From positions 1-64,000 of the forward strand of contig NZ_JACNMU010000007.1 in assembly GCF_014901205.1 (NCBI RefSeq): DNA of 64,000 bases, given 5' to 3'. Origin of the DNA: Meridianimarinicoccus sp. MJW13 (lineage in GTDB: Bacteria > Pseudomonadota > Alphaproteobacteria > Rhodobacterales > Rhodobacteraceae). Shown here piece after piece: positions 20,396 to 29,500 of the stretch. Below the pieces are notes generated by a model. It saw only the letters and a program-made list of their open reading frames with translations, had not been told where the DNA came from and did no database searches. Each line of letters opens with the position of its first letter. Position 1 is the stretch's first letter. A program made the position numbers and the translations under genes.

Positions 20396-22150
20396 GTGAC
20401 TGACCCGAACGGGTTTCTGGGCGTCACCCGGTCCCTGACCGGGCGGCGCTGGATCGGGCCGACGCCCGATCTGCAACGCGCAGCGGAAACGCTGCACCAG
20501 CGCGCCGGCCTGCCCTTGCCGGTCTGCGCGGTTCTGGCACGGCGCGGCGTCGCCCCCGAAGATGCCGAAACCTTTCTCGCGCCGAAGCTGAAGGATCTGC
20601 TGCCCGATCCGCGTGTGCTGAAAGACATGGAGACCGCCGCCGCGGTGTTCCTGAAGGCCGCGAAGGCCGGGGCGCGGATCGCCATCTTTGCCGATTACGA
20701 CGTGGATGGCGGATCGTCCGCCGCCCTGCTGCTGCGCTGGCTGCGCGACATGGGACAGGCGGCAACCCTCTATGTGCCCGACCGCATCGACGAGGGCTAC
20801 GGCCCCAACCCCGAAGCCATGTCGCAGCTTGCTGCCGCGCACGACCTGATCGTCTGCGTCGATTGCGGCACGCTTTCTCATGACGCGCTGGAAGCGGCCA
20901 CCGCTGCCGAGGTCATCGTTCTGGACCATCACCTGGGCGGCGAAACCCTGCCCCGGGCCCGCGCCGTAGTGAACCCCAACCGCCAGGACGAAAGCGGCGA
21001 CCTCGCGCACCTCTGCGCGGCCAGCGTGGTCTTCCTGATGCTGGTCGAGGTCAACCGCCAGATGCGCGCTGCCGGGCAAAAGGGCCCCGACTTGATGGCA
21101 CTGCTGGACCTGGTGGCGCTGGCCACCGTGGCCGATGTGGCGCCCCTGATCGGGGTCAACCGGGCGCTGGTGCGACAGGGGCTGAAGGTCATGGGCCAAC
21201 GCCGTAACCTCGGCCTTGTGGCGCTTGGCGATGTGGCGCGGCTGGACACGGCGCCCGCCAGCTACCACCTCGGCTTCGTCTTCGGCCCGCGCATCAACGC
21301 CGGCGGACGGGTCGGCACCGCCGATCTTGGCGCGCGTCTGCTGGCCACCGATGATCCGCAAGAGGCCGCCGGTCTGGCCGCCCGCCTCGACCAGCTCAAC
21401 AGCGAGCGCCGCGAGATCGAGGCCCGCGTCCGCGAGGCCGCCATGGCGCAGGCCGAAGCGCGCGGGTTCGATGCCCCGCTGGTCTGGGCGGCTGGCGACG
21501 GCTGGCACCCCGGCGTGGTCGGCATCGTCGCCGCCCGCCTGAAAGAGGCCACCAATCGCCCCGCCGTGGTCATCGGCTTCGAAGGCGATTCGGGCAAGGG
21601 CTCGGGCCGCTCGATCGCCGGCGTCGATCTTGGCGCCTCGATCCACCGCATCGCGGCCCAGGGGCTGCTGGAAAAAGGCGGCGGGCACAAGATGGCTGCC
21701 GGTCTCAGCCTCAGCCGCGCGCAACTGGAACCCGCCATGGCGGCCCTCTCCGCGCTGATGGAAAAACAGGGCGCGGGCCGCGCCGGTCCCGGTGATCTGA
21801 AACTTGACGCGATGCTCATGCCCGGTGCCGCCAAACCCGATCTGGTCACCGCGCTGGAACAGGCCGGCCCCTTCGGTGCCAGTGCCCCGGCGCCGCGTTT
21901 TGCGCTGCCCGATTGCCTTGTCACCTACGCCCGCCGGGTCGGCCAGACCCACCTGAAACTGACGCTGGGCGATGACATGGGCGCGCGCATGGACGCCATC
22001 TGCTTCGGCGCGTTCGACAGCGATCTTGGCCCCGCGATCGAGGCGCGCACCGGCGCCCGCATTCATGTCGCCGGCCGCCTAGAAATCAACACCTGGGGCG
22101 GTCGGGAAAAGGTGCAGTTGCGCCTGGAAGATGCCGCCCTGCCGGGCTGA
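20396..22150 (+). CDS. recJ: Single-stranded-DNA-specific exonuclease RecJ
   Basis: This 584-residue protein has the DHH-family motifs: D-Y-D-V-D-G-G (from residue 100), V-D-C-G-T, L-D-H-H (about 176) and the DHHA1 domain (G-P-R-I-N-A-G-G-R). It is a Mn-dependent 5'-3' ssDNA exonuclease in recombination and mismatch repair. The start is a GTG placed one base after the glpX stop, so translation is probably coupled. Confidence 0.97.
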   Translation: MTDPNGFLGVTRSLTGRRWIGPTPDLQRAAETLHQRAGLPLPVCAVLARRGVAPEDAETFLAPKLKDLLPDPRVLKDMETAAAVFLKAAKAGARIAIFADYDVDGGSSAALLLRWLRDMGQAATLYVPDRIDEGYGPNPEAMSQLAAAHDLIVCVDCGTLSHDALEAATAAEVIVLDHHLGGETLPRARAVVNPNRQDESGDLAHLCAASVVFLMLVEVNRQMRAAGQKGPDLMALLDLVALATVADVAPLIGVNRALVRQGLKVMGQRRNLGLVALGDVARLDTAPASYHLGFVFGPRINAGGRVGTADLGARLLATDDPQEAAGLAARLDQLNSERREIEARVREAAMAQAEARGFDAPLVWAAGDGWHPGVVGIVAARLKEATNRPAVVIGFEGDSGKGSGRSIAGVDLGASIHRIAAQGLLEKGGGHKMAAGLSLSRAQLEPAMAALSALMEKQGAGRAGPGDLKLDAMLMPGAAKPDLVTALEQAGPFGASAPAPRFALPDCLVTYARRVGQTHLKLTLGDDMGARMDAICFGAFDSDLGPAIEARTGARIHVAGRLEINTWGGREKVQLRLEDAALPG

Positions 22151-22226
22151 AAAAATCCATCTTTCGCGCGATTTTCCCCTTGCGTGCCGAGGCCGGTTTT
22201 CCTAAATACCGCCCCACGCCAAGCGC

Positions 22227-22301
22227 GGTCCGTTCGTCTATCGGTTAGGACGCCAGGTTTTCAACCTGGAAAGAGGGGTTCGATTCCCCTACGGACTGCC
22301 A
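22227..22301 (+). tRNA. tRNA-Glu (anticodon TTC), copy 1
   Basis: A complete cloverleaf: 7-bp acceptor stem with one G-U pair at its end, D-arm, anticodon stem CCAGG/CCTGG enclosing TTTTCAA (anticodon TTC), T-arm GGGGTTCGATTCCCC, and an encoded CCA. An identical copy lies exactly 300 bp downstream. Confidence 0.97.
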
Positions 22302-22526
22302 CTTTTCCCCGACACCGCCCCATATGAGCGCCCGTAAAGTGACGCGCGCCGTGTCTTTCTTCTTGGCGCAAGTACTCAATTTCCCTAGTCCACCACAGGC
22401 ACCGCAGCAGCCATTGCAAGGCCGCGCAGGCCATGGAAACGCCGCCCTGAAAAACCGGGAAATCCGCGCGTATCAGGGGTTGCGCCGATGCGGTCCAGCC
22501 GATAGATAGCCCCTCACGCCAAGCGC

Positions 22527-22601
22527 GGTCCGTTCGTCTATCGGTTAGGACGCCAGGTTTTCAACCTGGAAAGAGGGGTTCGATTCCCCTACGGACTGCC
22601 A
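22527..22601 (+). tRNA. tRNA-Glu (anticodon TTC), copy 2
   Basis: Identical in every base to the copy at 22227-22301, including the encoded CCA. The last 13 bases overlap, antisense, the 3' end of the convergent glycosyltransferase gene, whose stop codon lies in the tRNA acceptor arm. Confidence 0.97.
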
Positions 22602-23659
22602 CTTTCCCCGCTCAGCAATCCCTTCAGAACGCCACCGACCCGCTGCGCTTGCATCGCCCAATCGGGCAGCTTTTGCCCAGCTTGGCTTGAGGCCGATGCC
22701 ATCGATTGGCGCGTGTCTGTAACGCTCAGCACCCGGCGCAACGCATCGGCAAAGCCACAAGCATCCTCCGCCTCCACCAATATCCCTGCCCCTTCCGGCA
22801 CCGTGTCGGGCACAGCCCCGACGCGGCAGGTCACGATGGGCAGCCCGTGCACCAGGGCCTCGGCAAAGACCATGCCATAGCCCTCGTACCGGGTGGCCAG
22901 CGCAAAGACCCGCGCTGCGCGGTAAAGGTCCTGCAACTCGACGTCCCCAACCAGGCCGGCCAGACGCACCCGGTCGGTCAATCCCAAGGCGTCCCGCAAC
23001 TCCGCCAGCGCGTGCGCCACCGCTGCGTCATGCACGCGCCCGACAATCACCGCTTGCCACTCCAGATCGGACAGATGCGCCAACGACCGCAGAAACACGT
23101 CATGGCCCTTGCGTGCGGCCTGAATGCCCACGGACAGGATCAGCGGCGGCTCGGCCTTTGTCGCGGCCGTCAGAGCAGGCCGGACTACGCCCGGCTCCAC
23201 CACGGTCAGCTTGTCCCCCGGCACGCCGTAGTCCGCCTTCAGAACCCGGGCGGTGTGCGGGCTGGGCACCAGAATGTGACGGGCCAGCACCAGATTGTCC
23301 CGCTCCCGCTCGACCAGGGCGGTGGCAACCTCGGGGGCAAGCCCGGTTTCCAGCGCCAGCGGATGATGCACCAGCGCCACCAGCGGGGCCGCCACCGCGC
23401 GAAGCCTGCCCGTGTCCATCGCGCCATAGGCCAGCCCATCGACGATCACCGGGCAATCGGGCGGCAGCCCGGCCAGGGCCGTCTGTGCCTCGGCCCGTTC
23501 GGCAGCATCGGGATGAGGAAACCCGTCCGGAAGACGGATCAGGCGCATGTTCCACCCGGCCCCTGAAAGCGCCGCCATCAGGCGCGCATCGTACAGATAG
23601 CCGCCGGTCTTGGTGGAAATGTCGCCGGGCACCGCAAGTGCTGCGCATCTGGGGGGCAT
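22589..23659 (-). CDS. Glycosyltransferase family 4 (GT-B) protein
   Basis: This 356-residue GT-B protein has its C-terminal half (from about residue 170) carrying the family signature: I-L-S-V-G-I-Q-A-A-R-K-G-H-D, then E-G-Y-G-M-V-F-A-E-A-L-V-H-G-L-P-I-V, the E-x7-E motif region that binds the sugar nucleotide. I start it at the ATG at 23659 (GGAGACGGCTC upstream; protein opens MPPRCAALAVPGDISTKTGGYLYD, a normal GT4 opening); an upstream ATG at 23788 would add 43 residues. Its stop lies inside the tRNA-Glu copy 2. Donor and acceptor are unknown. Confidence 0.9.
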   Translation of the reverse strand: MPPRCAALAVPGDISTKTGGYLYDARLMAALSGAGWNMRLIRLPDGFPHPDAAERAEAQTALAGLPPDCPVIVDGLAYGAMDTGRLRAVAAPLVALVHHPLALETGLAPEVATALVERERDNLVLARHILVPSPHTARVLKADYGVPGDKLTVVEPGVVRPALTAATKAEPPLILSVGIQAARKGHDVFLRSLAHLSDLEWQAVIVGRVHDAAVAHALAELRDALGLTDRVRLAGLVGDVELQDLYRAARVFALATRYEGYGMVFAEALVHGLPIVTCRVGAVPDTVPEGAGILVEAEDACGFADALRRVLSVTDTRQSMASASSQAGQKLPDWAMQAQRVGGVLKGLLSGESGSP

Positions 23660-23883
23660 GAGCCGTCTCCTGTCGCCCGGCGCCTGCACCCATCCGCGAA
23701 ACGCCTGAGGTTGCAGCATTTCCCGGCACGACAGGGCGTGCAAGGGGTCACTTGCGCGTATTCCCGCCGGCGCTGTCGGAAATGTCATCAGGCTTGGCTT
23801 GCATTGAGCCGCGCATCCGTCATGTCATCGGTTGACACCTGCGCCGAGTTGTTGGCGCGGGACGCAAACACAGGACGATCCGT

Positions 23884-25668
23884 TTGGCCATTACCGATCC
23901 AAGTCTTTCCGTGTCCGGCCCTGCCAGCCCGTCCGACGCCACACTGACCGCCGTCATCCGGCGGCGGCGCCTGCTGGTGCTGGCCCTGAATACCGGAACC
24001 GTCCTGGCGCTTCTGGCCGCCATGGCGCGTCTTCTGGCCTTCAACGGGGTCTCGCCGCTGGAAGGCGCAATGCTGGTTGTCTATGCGCTGACCCTGCCCT
24101 GGCTCAGCATCGGCTTCTGGAACGCGATCATCGGCCTGTACCTGGACCTGCGCCACAAGGATGCGGCGGGCCATGTGACCCCGCAGTTGCGCCGTACCGA
24201 TCCCGACGCCCCCATCACCCTGCGCTGCGCCATCATCATGCCGCTGCGCAACGAATCCGCCGACGGCGCACTGAGCCGGTTCGAGGCCGTCCAGCGCGAC
24301 CTCGCCCGCACGCCCTGGGCCGGGCAATTCGAGTTCCATGTGCTCAGCGACACCAACCTGCCCGCCATCGCCGCCGCCGAACGTCAACGCGTGGACATTT
24401 GGCGGACCCGCGCCCCCGGCGCCCGCATTGTCTATCGTCAGCGGCTGGACAACAGCGGTTACAAGGCCGGCAACATCGCCGAATTCCTGTCCCGTTGCGG
24501 CGATGATCACGACCTCTTCCTGCCACTGGACGCCGACAGCGTCATGAGCGCCAGCGCCGTCCTGCGCCTTGTGCGCGTGATGGAGGCGAACCCGGAACTG
24601 GGACTTCTGCAAGGTCTGGTGGTTGGCCGCCCGGCGCAGAGCTTCTTCACCCGCGCCTTCCAGTTCGGCATGCGCCACGGCATGCGCAGCTTCACCCTTG
24701 GCTCGGCGTGGTGGCAAGCCGATTGCGGCCCCTACTGGGGACATAACGCGGTGGTCCGCACCGCGCCGTTCCGTGACAATTGCATGTTGCCGGTCCTGCC
24801 CGGCAAGGGACCGTTGTCGGGCCATATCCTGAGTCACGACCAGGTCGAAGCCGCCCTGTTGCGCCGCGCCGGGTACGAGGTGCGGGTGCTGGCCGAAGAA
24901 GACGAAAGCTATGAGGAAAACCCGCCCAGCCTGACCGATTTCATCCTGCGGGAATTGCGCTGGTGCAATGGCAACTTCCAGTATTTCCGCCTGCTGGCCA
25001 CCCCCGGTCTGATGCCCGTCAGTCGGCTGCAACTGGTGCTGGCGATCCTGATGTATCTGACTGCACCCGCCTGGATGGCCTTCATCCTGATGGGCGCGAT
25101 CCTGGCGGGCGGCAGCGGCCAGTTGGCCGGGGTGCCCATCGGCTATGGGCTGGCGCTGTTCGCCGCGATCATGACCCTGAACCTGTTTCCCAAGATCATG
25201 GGGCTGGCCCAGGTCTGGCTGAACCCGGACGAGGCCCGCCGCTATGGCGGGCGCAGACGCGTCGTCACCTCGGGCCTGCTGGAACTGGCCCTGTCGATGC
25301 TGACCGCGCCGGCGGTGGCCTTCTCGATTTCGATCTTCGCGGTGGGTCTGCTGTTCGGCCGCCGTATTCAGTGGCGCGCCCAGACCCGCGAGCGTCACCG
25401 GCTGGGCTGGGACGAGGCCACGCGAATGCTCTGGCCGCAAACCATCACCGGCACCGGGCTGAGCCTGTATCTGGCCAGCACCGCGCCCTGGGCGATGATC
25501 TTCGGGGCGCCGGTGCTGCTGGCCCTGACATTTGCCATCCCGATCGCGGTGCTGACCACCCTGCCCACCTGGGGCGCCTGGTCGATCCGCAACGGCATCT
25601 TCGACATTCCCGAGGATGACCACAGGGACCGCGACGAGACCCGCCCCGAAATTCTGAAAGCCGCTTGA
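23884..25668 (+). CDS. opgH: Glucans biosynthesis glucosyltransferase H (OpgH/MdoH family)
   Basis: This 594-residue membrane glycosyltransferase is GT2-like: I-I-M-P-L-R-N-E near residue 115, D-A-D-S acidic motif near residue 220, a second acidic site in L-A-E-E-D-E-S, and R-W-C-N-G-N corresponding to the Q/R-x-x-R-W acceptor motif. Two TM helices precede the catalytic domain and about four follow it. It would polymerise the beta-glucan backbone of osmoregulated periplasmic glucans. It is shorter than enterobacterial OpgH, as in other Rhodobacteraceae. The start is a TTG at 23884 with AGGA upstream. No opgG is adjacent. Confidence 0.9.
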   Translation: MAITDPSLSVSGPASPSDATLTAVIRRRRLLVLALNTGTVLALLAAMARLLAFNGVSPLEGAMLVVYALTLPWLSIGFWNAIIGLYLDLRHKDAAGHVTPQLRRTDPDAPITLRCAIIMPLRNESADGALSRFEAVQRDLARTPWAGQFEFHVLSDTNLPAIAAAERQRVDIWRTRAPGARIVYRQRLDNSGYKAGNIAEFLSRCGDDHDLFLPLDADSVMSASAVLRLVRVMEANPELGLLQGLVVGRPAQSFFTRAFQFGMRHGMRSFTLGSAWWQADCGPYWGHNAVVRTAPFRDNCMLPVLPGKGPLSGHILSHDQVEAALLRRAGYEVRVLAEEDESYEENPPSLTDFILRELRWCNGNFQYFRLLATPGLMPVSRLQLVLAILMYLTAPAWMAFILMGAILAGGSGQLAGVPIGYGLALFAAIMTLNLFPKIMGLAQVWLNPDEARRYGGRRRVVTSGLLELALSMLTAPAVAFSISIFAVGLLFGRRIQWRAQTRERHRLGWDEATRMLWPQTITGTGLSLYLASTAPWAMIFGAPVLLALTFAIPIAVLTTLPTWGAWSIRNGIFDIPEDDHRDRDETRPEILKAA

Positions 25669-25688
25669 CTGCCCAAGGAGACCGTCCC

Positions 25689-26270
25689 ATGAAACGCCTC
25701 GCCCTTCTCGCCCTCGCAACGGTTCTGCCGCTGACCGCACAGGCCGACATGGCCCGATACACGCTGGACCGCGATCACGTGGTGGTGGCTTTTCTGGTGG
25801 ATCACATCGGGTATGCCAATGTACTGGGCCGGTTCCCAGATGTGTCAGGGGGCTTCGACTTTGACCCGGACACCAAGGTGTTGGGCGCGGTCGAGGTGAC
25901 CATTGGCGCCGCCTCTGTCCAGACTGATCACGATGCCCGCGACGGCCATGTGCGCAGCCAGGATTTCCTGTCGGCCGAGGCGCATCCGACCTTCACCTTT
26001 ACCGCCGATGGCGGCACCCCGATCACCGACACCACCGGCACCGTTACGGGCACATTGACCCTGCGGGGCGTCAGCCAGCCGCTGACCCTGGACGTGACCC
26101 TGAACCAGGTCGCCGACTACCCGTTCGGGCATAGCAAGCAGACCGTGGGCATTTCGGCGCGTGGAATGGTGAAACGGTCGGAGTTCGGGATGGACTATGG
26201 CGTCGCCAACGGCTTGGTTGGCGACGAGGTCTATCTGATCATCGAGGCCGAAGGCGTCCTTCAGGACTGA
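25689..26270 (+). CDS. YceI family periplasmic protein
   Basis: This 193-residue protein has an N-terminal signal peptide (MKRLALLALATVLPLTAQA) and the YceI lipocalin-like fold: Y-T-L-D-R-D-H-V-V-V-A-F, D-A-R-D-G-H-V-R-S-Q-D-F-L-S-A-E-A-H-P and G-T-L-T-L-R-G-V-S-Q-P-L. The start at 25689 follows AAGGAGACCG. YceI proteins bind isoprenoid-like lipids such as polyprenyl chains in the periplasm. It begins 20 bp after opgH. Confidence 0.92.
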   Translation: MKRLALLALATVLPLTAQADMARYTLDRDHVVVAFLVDHIGYANVLGRFPDVSGGFDFDPDTKVLGAVEVTIGAASVQTDHDARDGHVRSQDFLSAEAHPTFTFTADGGTPITDTTGTVTGTLTLRGVSQPLTLDVTLNQVADYPFGHSKQTVGISARGMVKRSEFGMDYGVANGLVGDEVYLIIEAEGVLQD

Positions 26271-26291
26271 CCCTCGACCCACGCGCGGCGC

Positions 26292-27263
26292 TCAGTCCAG
26301 CGTACGGGCGTTGGCGAAGACCTGATCGATGGCGATCTGCGTGCCCTTCGAGAACTCCAGCGGACAGGGATAGGCCGCACCGGTCCGCACCGAGGTGTTG
26401 AAGGCCGCGACCTGCAATTCGTACTGCCGGGCCGCGCCGAAGCGGTGGATCTGCACCTCGGCCCCGCCACGCTGAATCTCGACCTTGGCCTCTCCGAACA
26501 CCTGCGCGTTGAAGGGCGTGGTCAGACGCAGCGTGCCGGTACGGCCGTAGAACACCATTTCCTGCGCGGGCGACAGGCGGGTCGACACCACCGCGTGATA
26601 GGTGAAGCCCGGAAACTGCGCGTCGATCTGGCTGAACACATCATAGCCGTTTTCCCAGCGGATGGCGGACCGGATCTCGCCGGGTTCCTGCCCGGTGGCG
26701 AAGCGCGCGCCGCCCATGACATAACAACCGATGTCGCGCAGGGCGCCGCCGCCCGTTTCGGCCTTGTTGCGGATGTTGTCGGGATCGGCATTGTCGAAAC
26801 AGAACATGCCCGACACATGCACCAGATCACCGATGGCCCCGGCCTTGATCTGGTCGCGGGCGAACTGCCACTGCGGGTGATGCACGATCATATAGGCCTC
26901 GGCCGCCAGCAAACCGCTGTCATCGCGGGCCGCGATCAGCCGGTCGATTTCCCCGGCCTGCATCGCGATCGGCTTTTCGGTAAGCACGTGCTTGCCCGCC
27001 GCCAGTGCCTTCAGGGTCCAGTCCACATGCATCGTGTTGGGCAGCGGGATATAGACCGCATCGATGGCCGGATCGGCCAGAAGCGCGTCATAGCTGTCAT
27101 GCACCGTCAGATCGGGCGCGATGGCCTGAAATCCGTCGATCTTGTCGGTCGAACGCGTGGCCAGTGCGGCCAGCTTGCCGCCCGGTGCCAGATGCAGCGC
27201 AGGCGCCATGAAATTGCGGGCAAATTGCGCGGCGCCAAGAACGCCCCAGGAAACGTGTGACAT
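26292..27263 (-). CDS. Gfo/Idh/MocA family oxidoreductase
   Basis: This 323-residue protein has an N-terminal Rossmann domain (WGVLGAAQFARNFMAPAL), the E-K-P motif (H-V-L-T-E-K-P-I-A, about residue 95) and the C-terminal alpha/beta domain. It is an NAD(P)-dependent sugar or cyclitol-type oxidoreductase with unknown substrate. The start at 27263 has the AGGGGG ribosome-binding site, which lies inside the stem of the rpoH terminator hairpin. Confidence 0.9.
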   Translation of the reverse strand: MSHVSWGVLGAAQFARNFMAPALHLAPGGKLAALATRSTDKIDGFQAIAPDLTVHDSYDALLADPAIDAVYIPLPNTMHVDWTLKALAAGKHVLTEKPIAMQAGEIDRLIAARDDSGLLAAEAYMIVHHPQWQFARDQIKAGAIGDLVHVSGMFCFDNADPDNIRNKAETGGGALRDIGCYVMGGARFATGQEPGEIRSAIRWENGYDVFSQIDAQFPGFTYHAVVSTRLSPAQEMVFYGRTGTLRLTTPFNAQVFGEAKVEIQRGGAEVQIHRFGAARQYELQVAAFNTSVRTGAAYPCPLEFSKGTQIAIDQVFANARTLD

Positions 27264-27264
27264 G

Positions 27265-27308
27265 AAAAACCCCCTGTTTTGCGCCAAGTGTTAGACGCTA
27301 ACAGGGGG
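27265..27308 (-). terminator. Intrinsic terminator of rpoH overlapping the downstream ribosome-binding site
   Basis: A 9-bp perfect inverted repeat (CCCCCTGTT at 27270-27278 with AACAGGGGG at 27300-27308) and, on the minus strand, a TTTTT tract at 27265-27269 follow the rpoH stop (27321). The 3' stem arm is also the Shine-Dalgarno of the Gfo/Idh/MocA gene. Confidence 0.7.
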
Positions 27309-27320
27309 CGATGGCAACGG

Positions 27321-28214
27321 CTAGATCGCCGTCAGACCCTTCTTCTGGGCCAGGTCCTTCATGCGCTTTTGCAGCTTTTCAAAGGCCCGCACCTCGATCT
27401 GGCGGATGCGTTCGCGGCTGACATCATATTGGCCCGAAAGCTCTTCCAGCGTGACCGGGCGATCCTGCAAGCGTCGCTGCACAAGGATGTCTTTCTCGCG
27501 ATCGTTCAGCGCGTCCATGGCTTCTTCCAGAAGCTCGCGCCGGACGGCCAGTTCGTCGGCCTCTTCATAGCTGCCGGCCTGATCAGCGGTTTCATCCTCA
27601 AGCCAGTCCTGCCACTGGGTCGCGCTGTCATCCTCGGATCCGACCATGGCGTTCAACGAGGCATCGCCGCCCGACATCCGGCGGTTCATCGAGATGACCT
27701 CATCCTCGGTCACGTTCAGATCATTGGCGATGCGCTTGACGTTCTCGGGGCGCAGGTCGCCATCTTCCAGCGCGCCGATGCGCGCCTTGGCCTTGCGCAG
27801 GTTGAAGAACAGTTTCTTCTGGCCCGAAGTGGTGCCCAGCTTCACCAGCGACCACGACCGCAGGATGTATTCCTGGATCGAAGCGCGGATCCACCACATG
27901 GCGTAAGTGGCCAGACGGAAACCCTTTTCCGGATCAAACCGCTTGACCGCCTGCATCAGCCCGACGTTGGCTTCCGAGATCACCTCGGCCTGCGGCAGCC
28001 CGTAGCCGCGATAGCCCATGGCGATCTTGGCGGCGAGCCGCAGGTGCGATGTGACCATCTTGTGGGCGGCCTCGGTGTCCTGATCCTCGACCCACCGTTT
28101 GGCCAGCATGTATTCCTCTTCCGGTTCCAGCATCGGAAAATGCCGGATCTCCTGAAGATACCGGTTCAGCCCCTGTTCGGGAGACGGCGCGGGAAGATTG
28201 GCAAACTTGTTCAA
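27321..28214 (-). CDS. rpoH: RNA polymerase heat-shock sigma factor (sigma-32)
   Basis: This 297-residue sigma factor has region 2 (E-A-N-V-G-L-M-Q-A-V-K-R-F-D-P ... Y-A-M-W-W-I-R-A-S-I), the diagnostic RpoH box Q-K-K-L-F-F-N-L-R-K around residue 130, and region 4 ([10 protein letters not shown]). It directs transcription of chaperone and protease genes. Rhodobacteraceae often have two RpoH paralogs, and I cannot say which one this is. Confidence 0.97.
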   Translation of the reverse strand: MNKFANLPAPSPEQGLNRYLQEIRHFPMLEPEEEYMLAKRWVEDQDTEAAHKMVTSHLRLAAKIAMGYRGYGLPQAEVISEANVGLMQAVKRFDPEKGFRLATYAMWWIRASIQEYILRSWSLVKLGTTSGQKKLFFNLRKAKARIGALEDGDLRPENVKRIANDLNVTEDEVISMNRRMSGGDASLNAMVGSEDDSATQWQDWLEDETADQAGSYEEADELAVRRELLEEAMDALNDREKDILVQRRLQDRPVTLEELSGQYDVSRERIRQIEVRAFEKLQKRMKDLAQKKGLTAI

Positions 28215-28310
28215 CTGGACGGTCCCTATCGTTTTATGTTTCGCTCTTTTACATTAAATGGTGGCGCAATCATGGCGGATCAAGATGTTTCGCCAATGTT
28301 CACGAACCCG

Positions 28311-29351
28311 TCAAGGCCCCGAAGTCGCAGAAAGATGACATTCCAACGCCATCATATCTGCGGGTAACTCTGCGGAAAAGCTTAACATCTCGTGGCTCAC
28401 GGGATGTTCAAAACCAAGTGTCGCGGCGTGCAGGGCCTGACGTGGAAACGCATCGGCGGCGGCGCGGGCTTCGGGCGGGAAGCCCTTTTTCGGCAGCCGC
28501 CGGCGTGCGCCATAGGTCTGATCGCCCAGCAACGCGTGACCGGCATAGGCCATATGCACCCGGATCTGATGGGTCCGCCCGGTTTCCAGCCAGCATTCCA
28601 CGCGCGCCGCCCCCGCCGGATCGCCGAAGGTCTGCGCGACACGGGCGCGGGTGATGGCGTGGCGCCCGCCGCTGGTCAGCACCGCCTGTTTCTGCCGTTC
28701 GGTCCGATGGCGGCCGATCTGGGTGGTCAGCCGCAGGATGCCGCCAGGCTCGAACCCGACACCGGGCAGCCCGCGCAGGCGCGGATCGCCCGCATCCGGC
28801 ACGCCATGCACGAAGGCAACATAGCGGCGGTTGACCGTATGCGCCTCGAATTGCGCGGCCAGCCCGTGATGGGCACGGTCGCTTTTGGCCACCACCAGCA
28901 GGCCCGAGGTGTCCTTGTCGATGCGGTGCACAATGCCGGGCCGCTTCTCGCCGCCCACGCCCGACAGGTTGTCGCCGAAATGATGCAGCAAGGCGTTGAC
29001 CAGCGTACCGCCCGGCGTGCCGGGCGCGGGATGCACCACCATGCCCACGGGCTTGTTGACGACGATCAGATCGTCATCCTCGAACAGGATTTCCAGCGGG
29101 ATGTCCTCGGGCCGGGTTTCGACCTCGGCCGGGGCATCGACCAGCACGGTGATCTCGTCGCCCTCGGACACCCGCGCCTTGGGATCGGTCAGCACCGTGC
29201 CGGCCCGCCGCACCGCGCCGTCGCCGATCAGCCGCGCCAGCCGCGACCGGCTGAGCGCCGCGGCGTCAGGCACATCGCGGGCAAGCGCCTTGTCCAGCCG
29301 CTTTGGCGGGTCGGCGGAAATGATGACGGTGATGGCCAGCGGCTGGGTCAT
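28311..29351 (-). CDS. RluA/RluD-family ribosomal pseudouridine synthase
   Basis: This 346-residue protein has an N-terminal S4 RNA-binding domain (SRSRLARLIGDGAVRR, about residues 33-90) followed by the catalytic domain with H-R-I-D-K-D-T-S-G-L-L-V (catalytic Asp) and L-E-T-G-R-T-H-Q-I-R-V-H. It isomerises uridines in 23S rRNA. The S4 domain points to the RluD or RluC type; RluD is most likely on length. Confidence 0.93.
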   Translation of the reverse strand: MTQPLAITVIISADPPKRLDKALARDVPDAAALSRSRLARLIGDGAVRRAGTVLTDPKARVSEGDEITVLVDAPAEVETRPEDIPLEILFEDDDLIVVNKPVGMVVHPAPGTPGGTLVNALLHHFGDNLSGVGGEKRPGIVHRIDKDTSGLLVVAKSDRAHHGLAAQFEAHTVNRRYVAFVHGVPDAGDPRLRGLPGVGFEPGGILRLTTQIGRHRTERQKQAVLTSGGRHAITRARVAQTFGDPAGAARVECWLETGRTHQIRVHMAYAGHALLGDQTYGARRRLPKKGFPPEARAAADAFPRQALHAATLGFEHPVSHEMLSFSAELPADMMALECHLSATSGP

Positions 29352-29500
29352 GTCGGGTCCTGAATGGGGTGGTCAGCCGTACCGCCGGGACAAATTCGAC
29401 GCAAGCAATCTTGGCCGGTGGGCGCAAATATTTGATCAGCGCTGACTGGCGAAATTGGTTCATGACGCGTATCAAGGCGCTCAAAGAGACAGGGCAGAAA

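Larger units (their letters stand above)
22215..22607 (+). repeat. Direct repeat of about 93 bp carrying tRNA-Glu, spaced 300 bp
   Basis: The segments at about 22215-22308 and 22515-22607 are identical, covering 12 bases of upstream leader (CACGCCAAGCGC), the whole tRNA and a few bases after CCA. The intervening 207 bp are unique, with a short open frame of no supported function. This is a tandem duplication of the tRNA gene with a short conserved leader. Confidence 0.9.

Noticed and set aside
23788-25740. 650-codon minus-strand frame opposite opgH
   Set aside because: Shadow of opgH; rich in G/Q/D/H from antisense codons.
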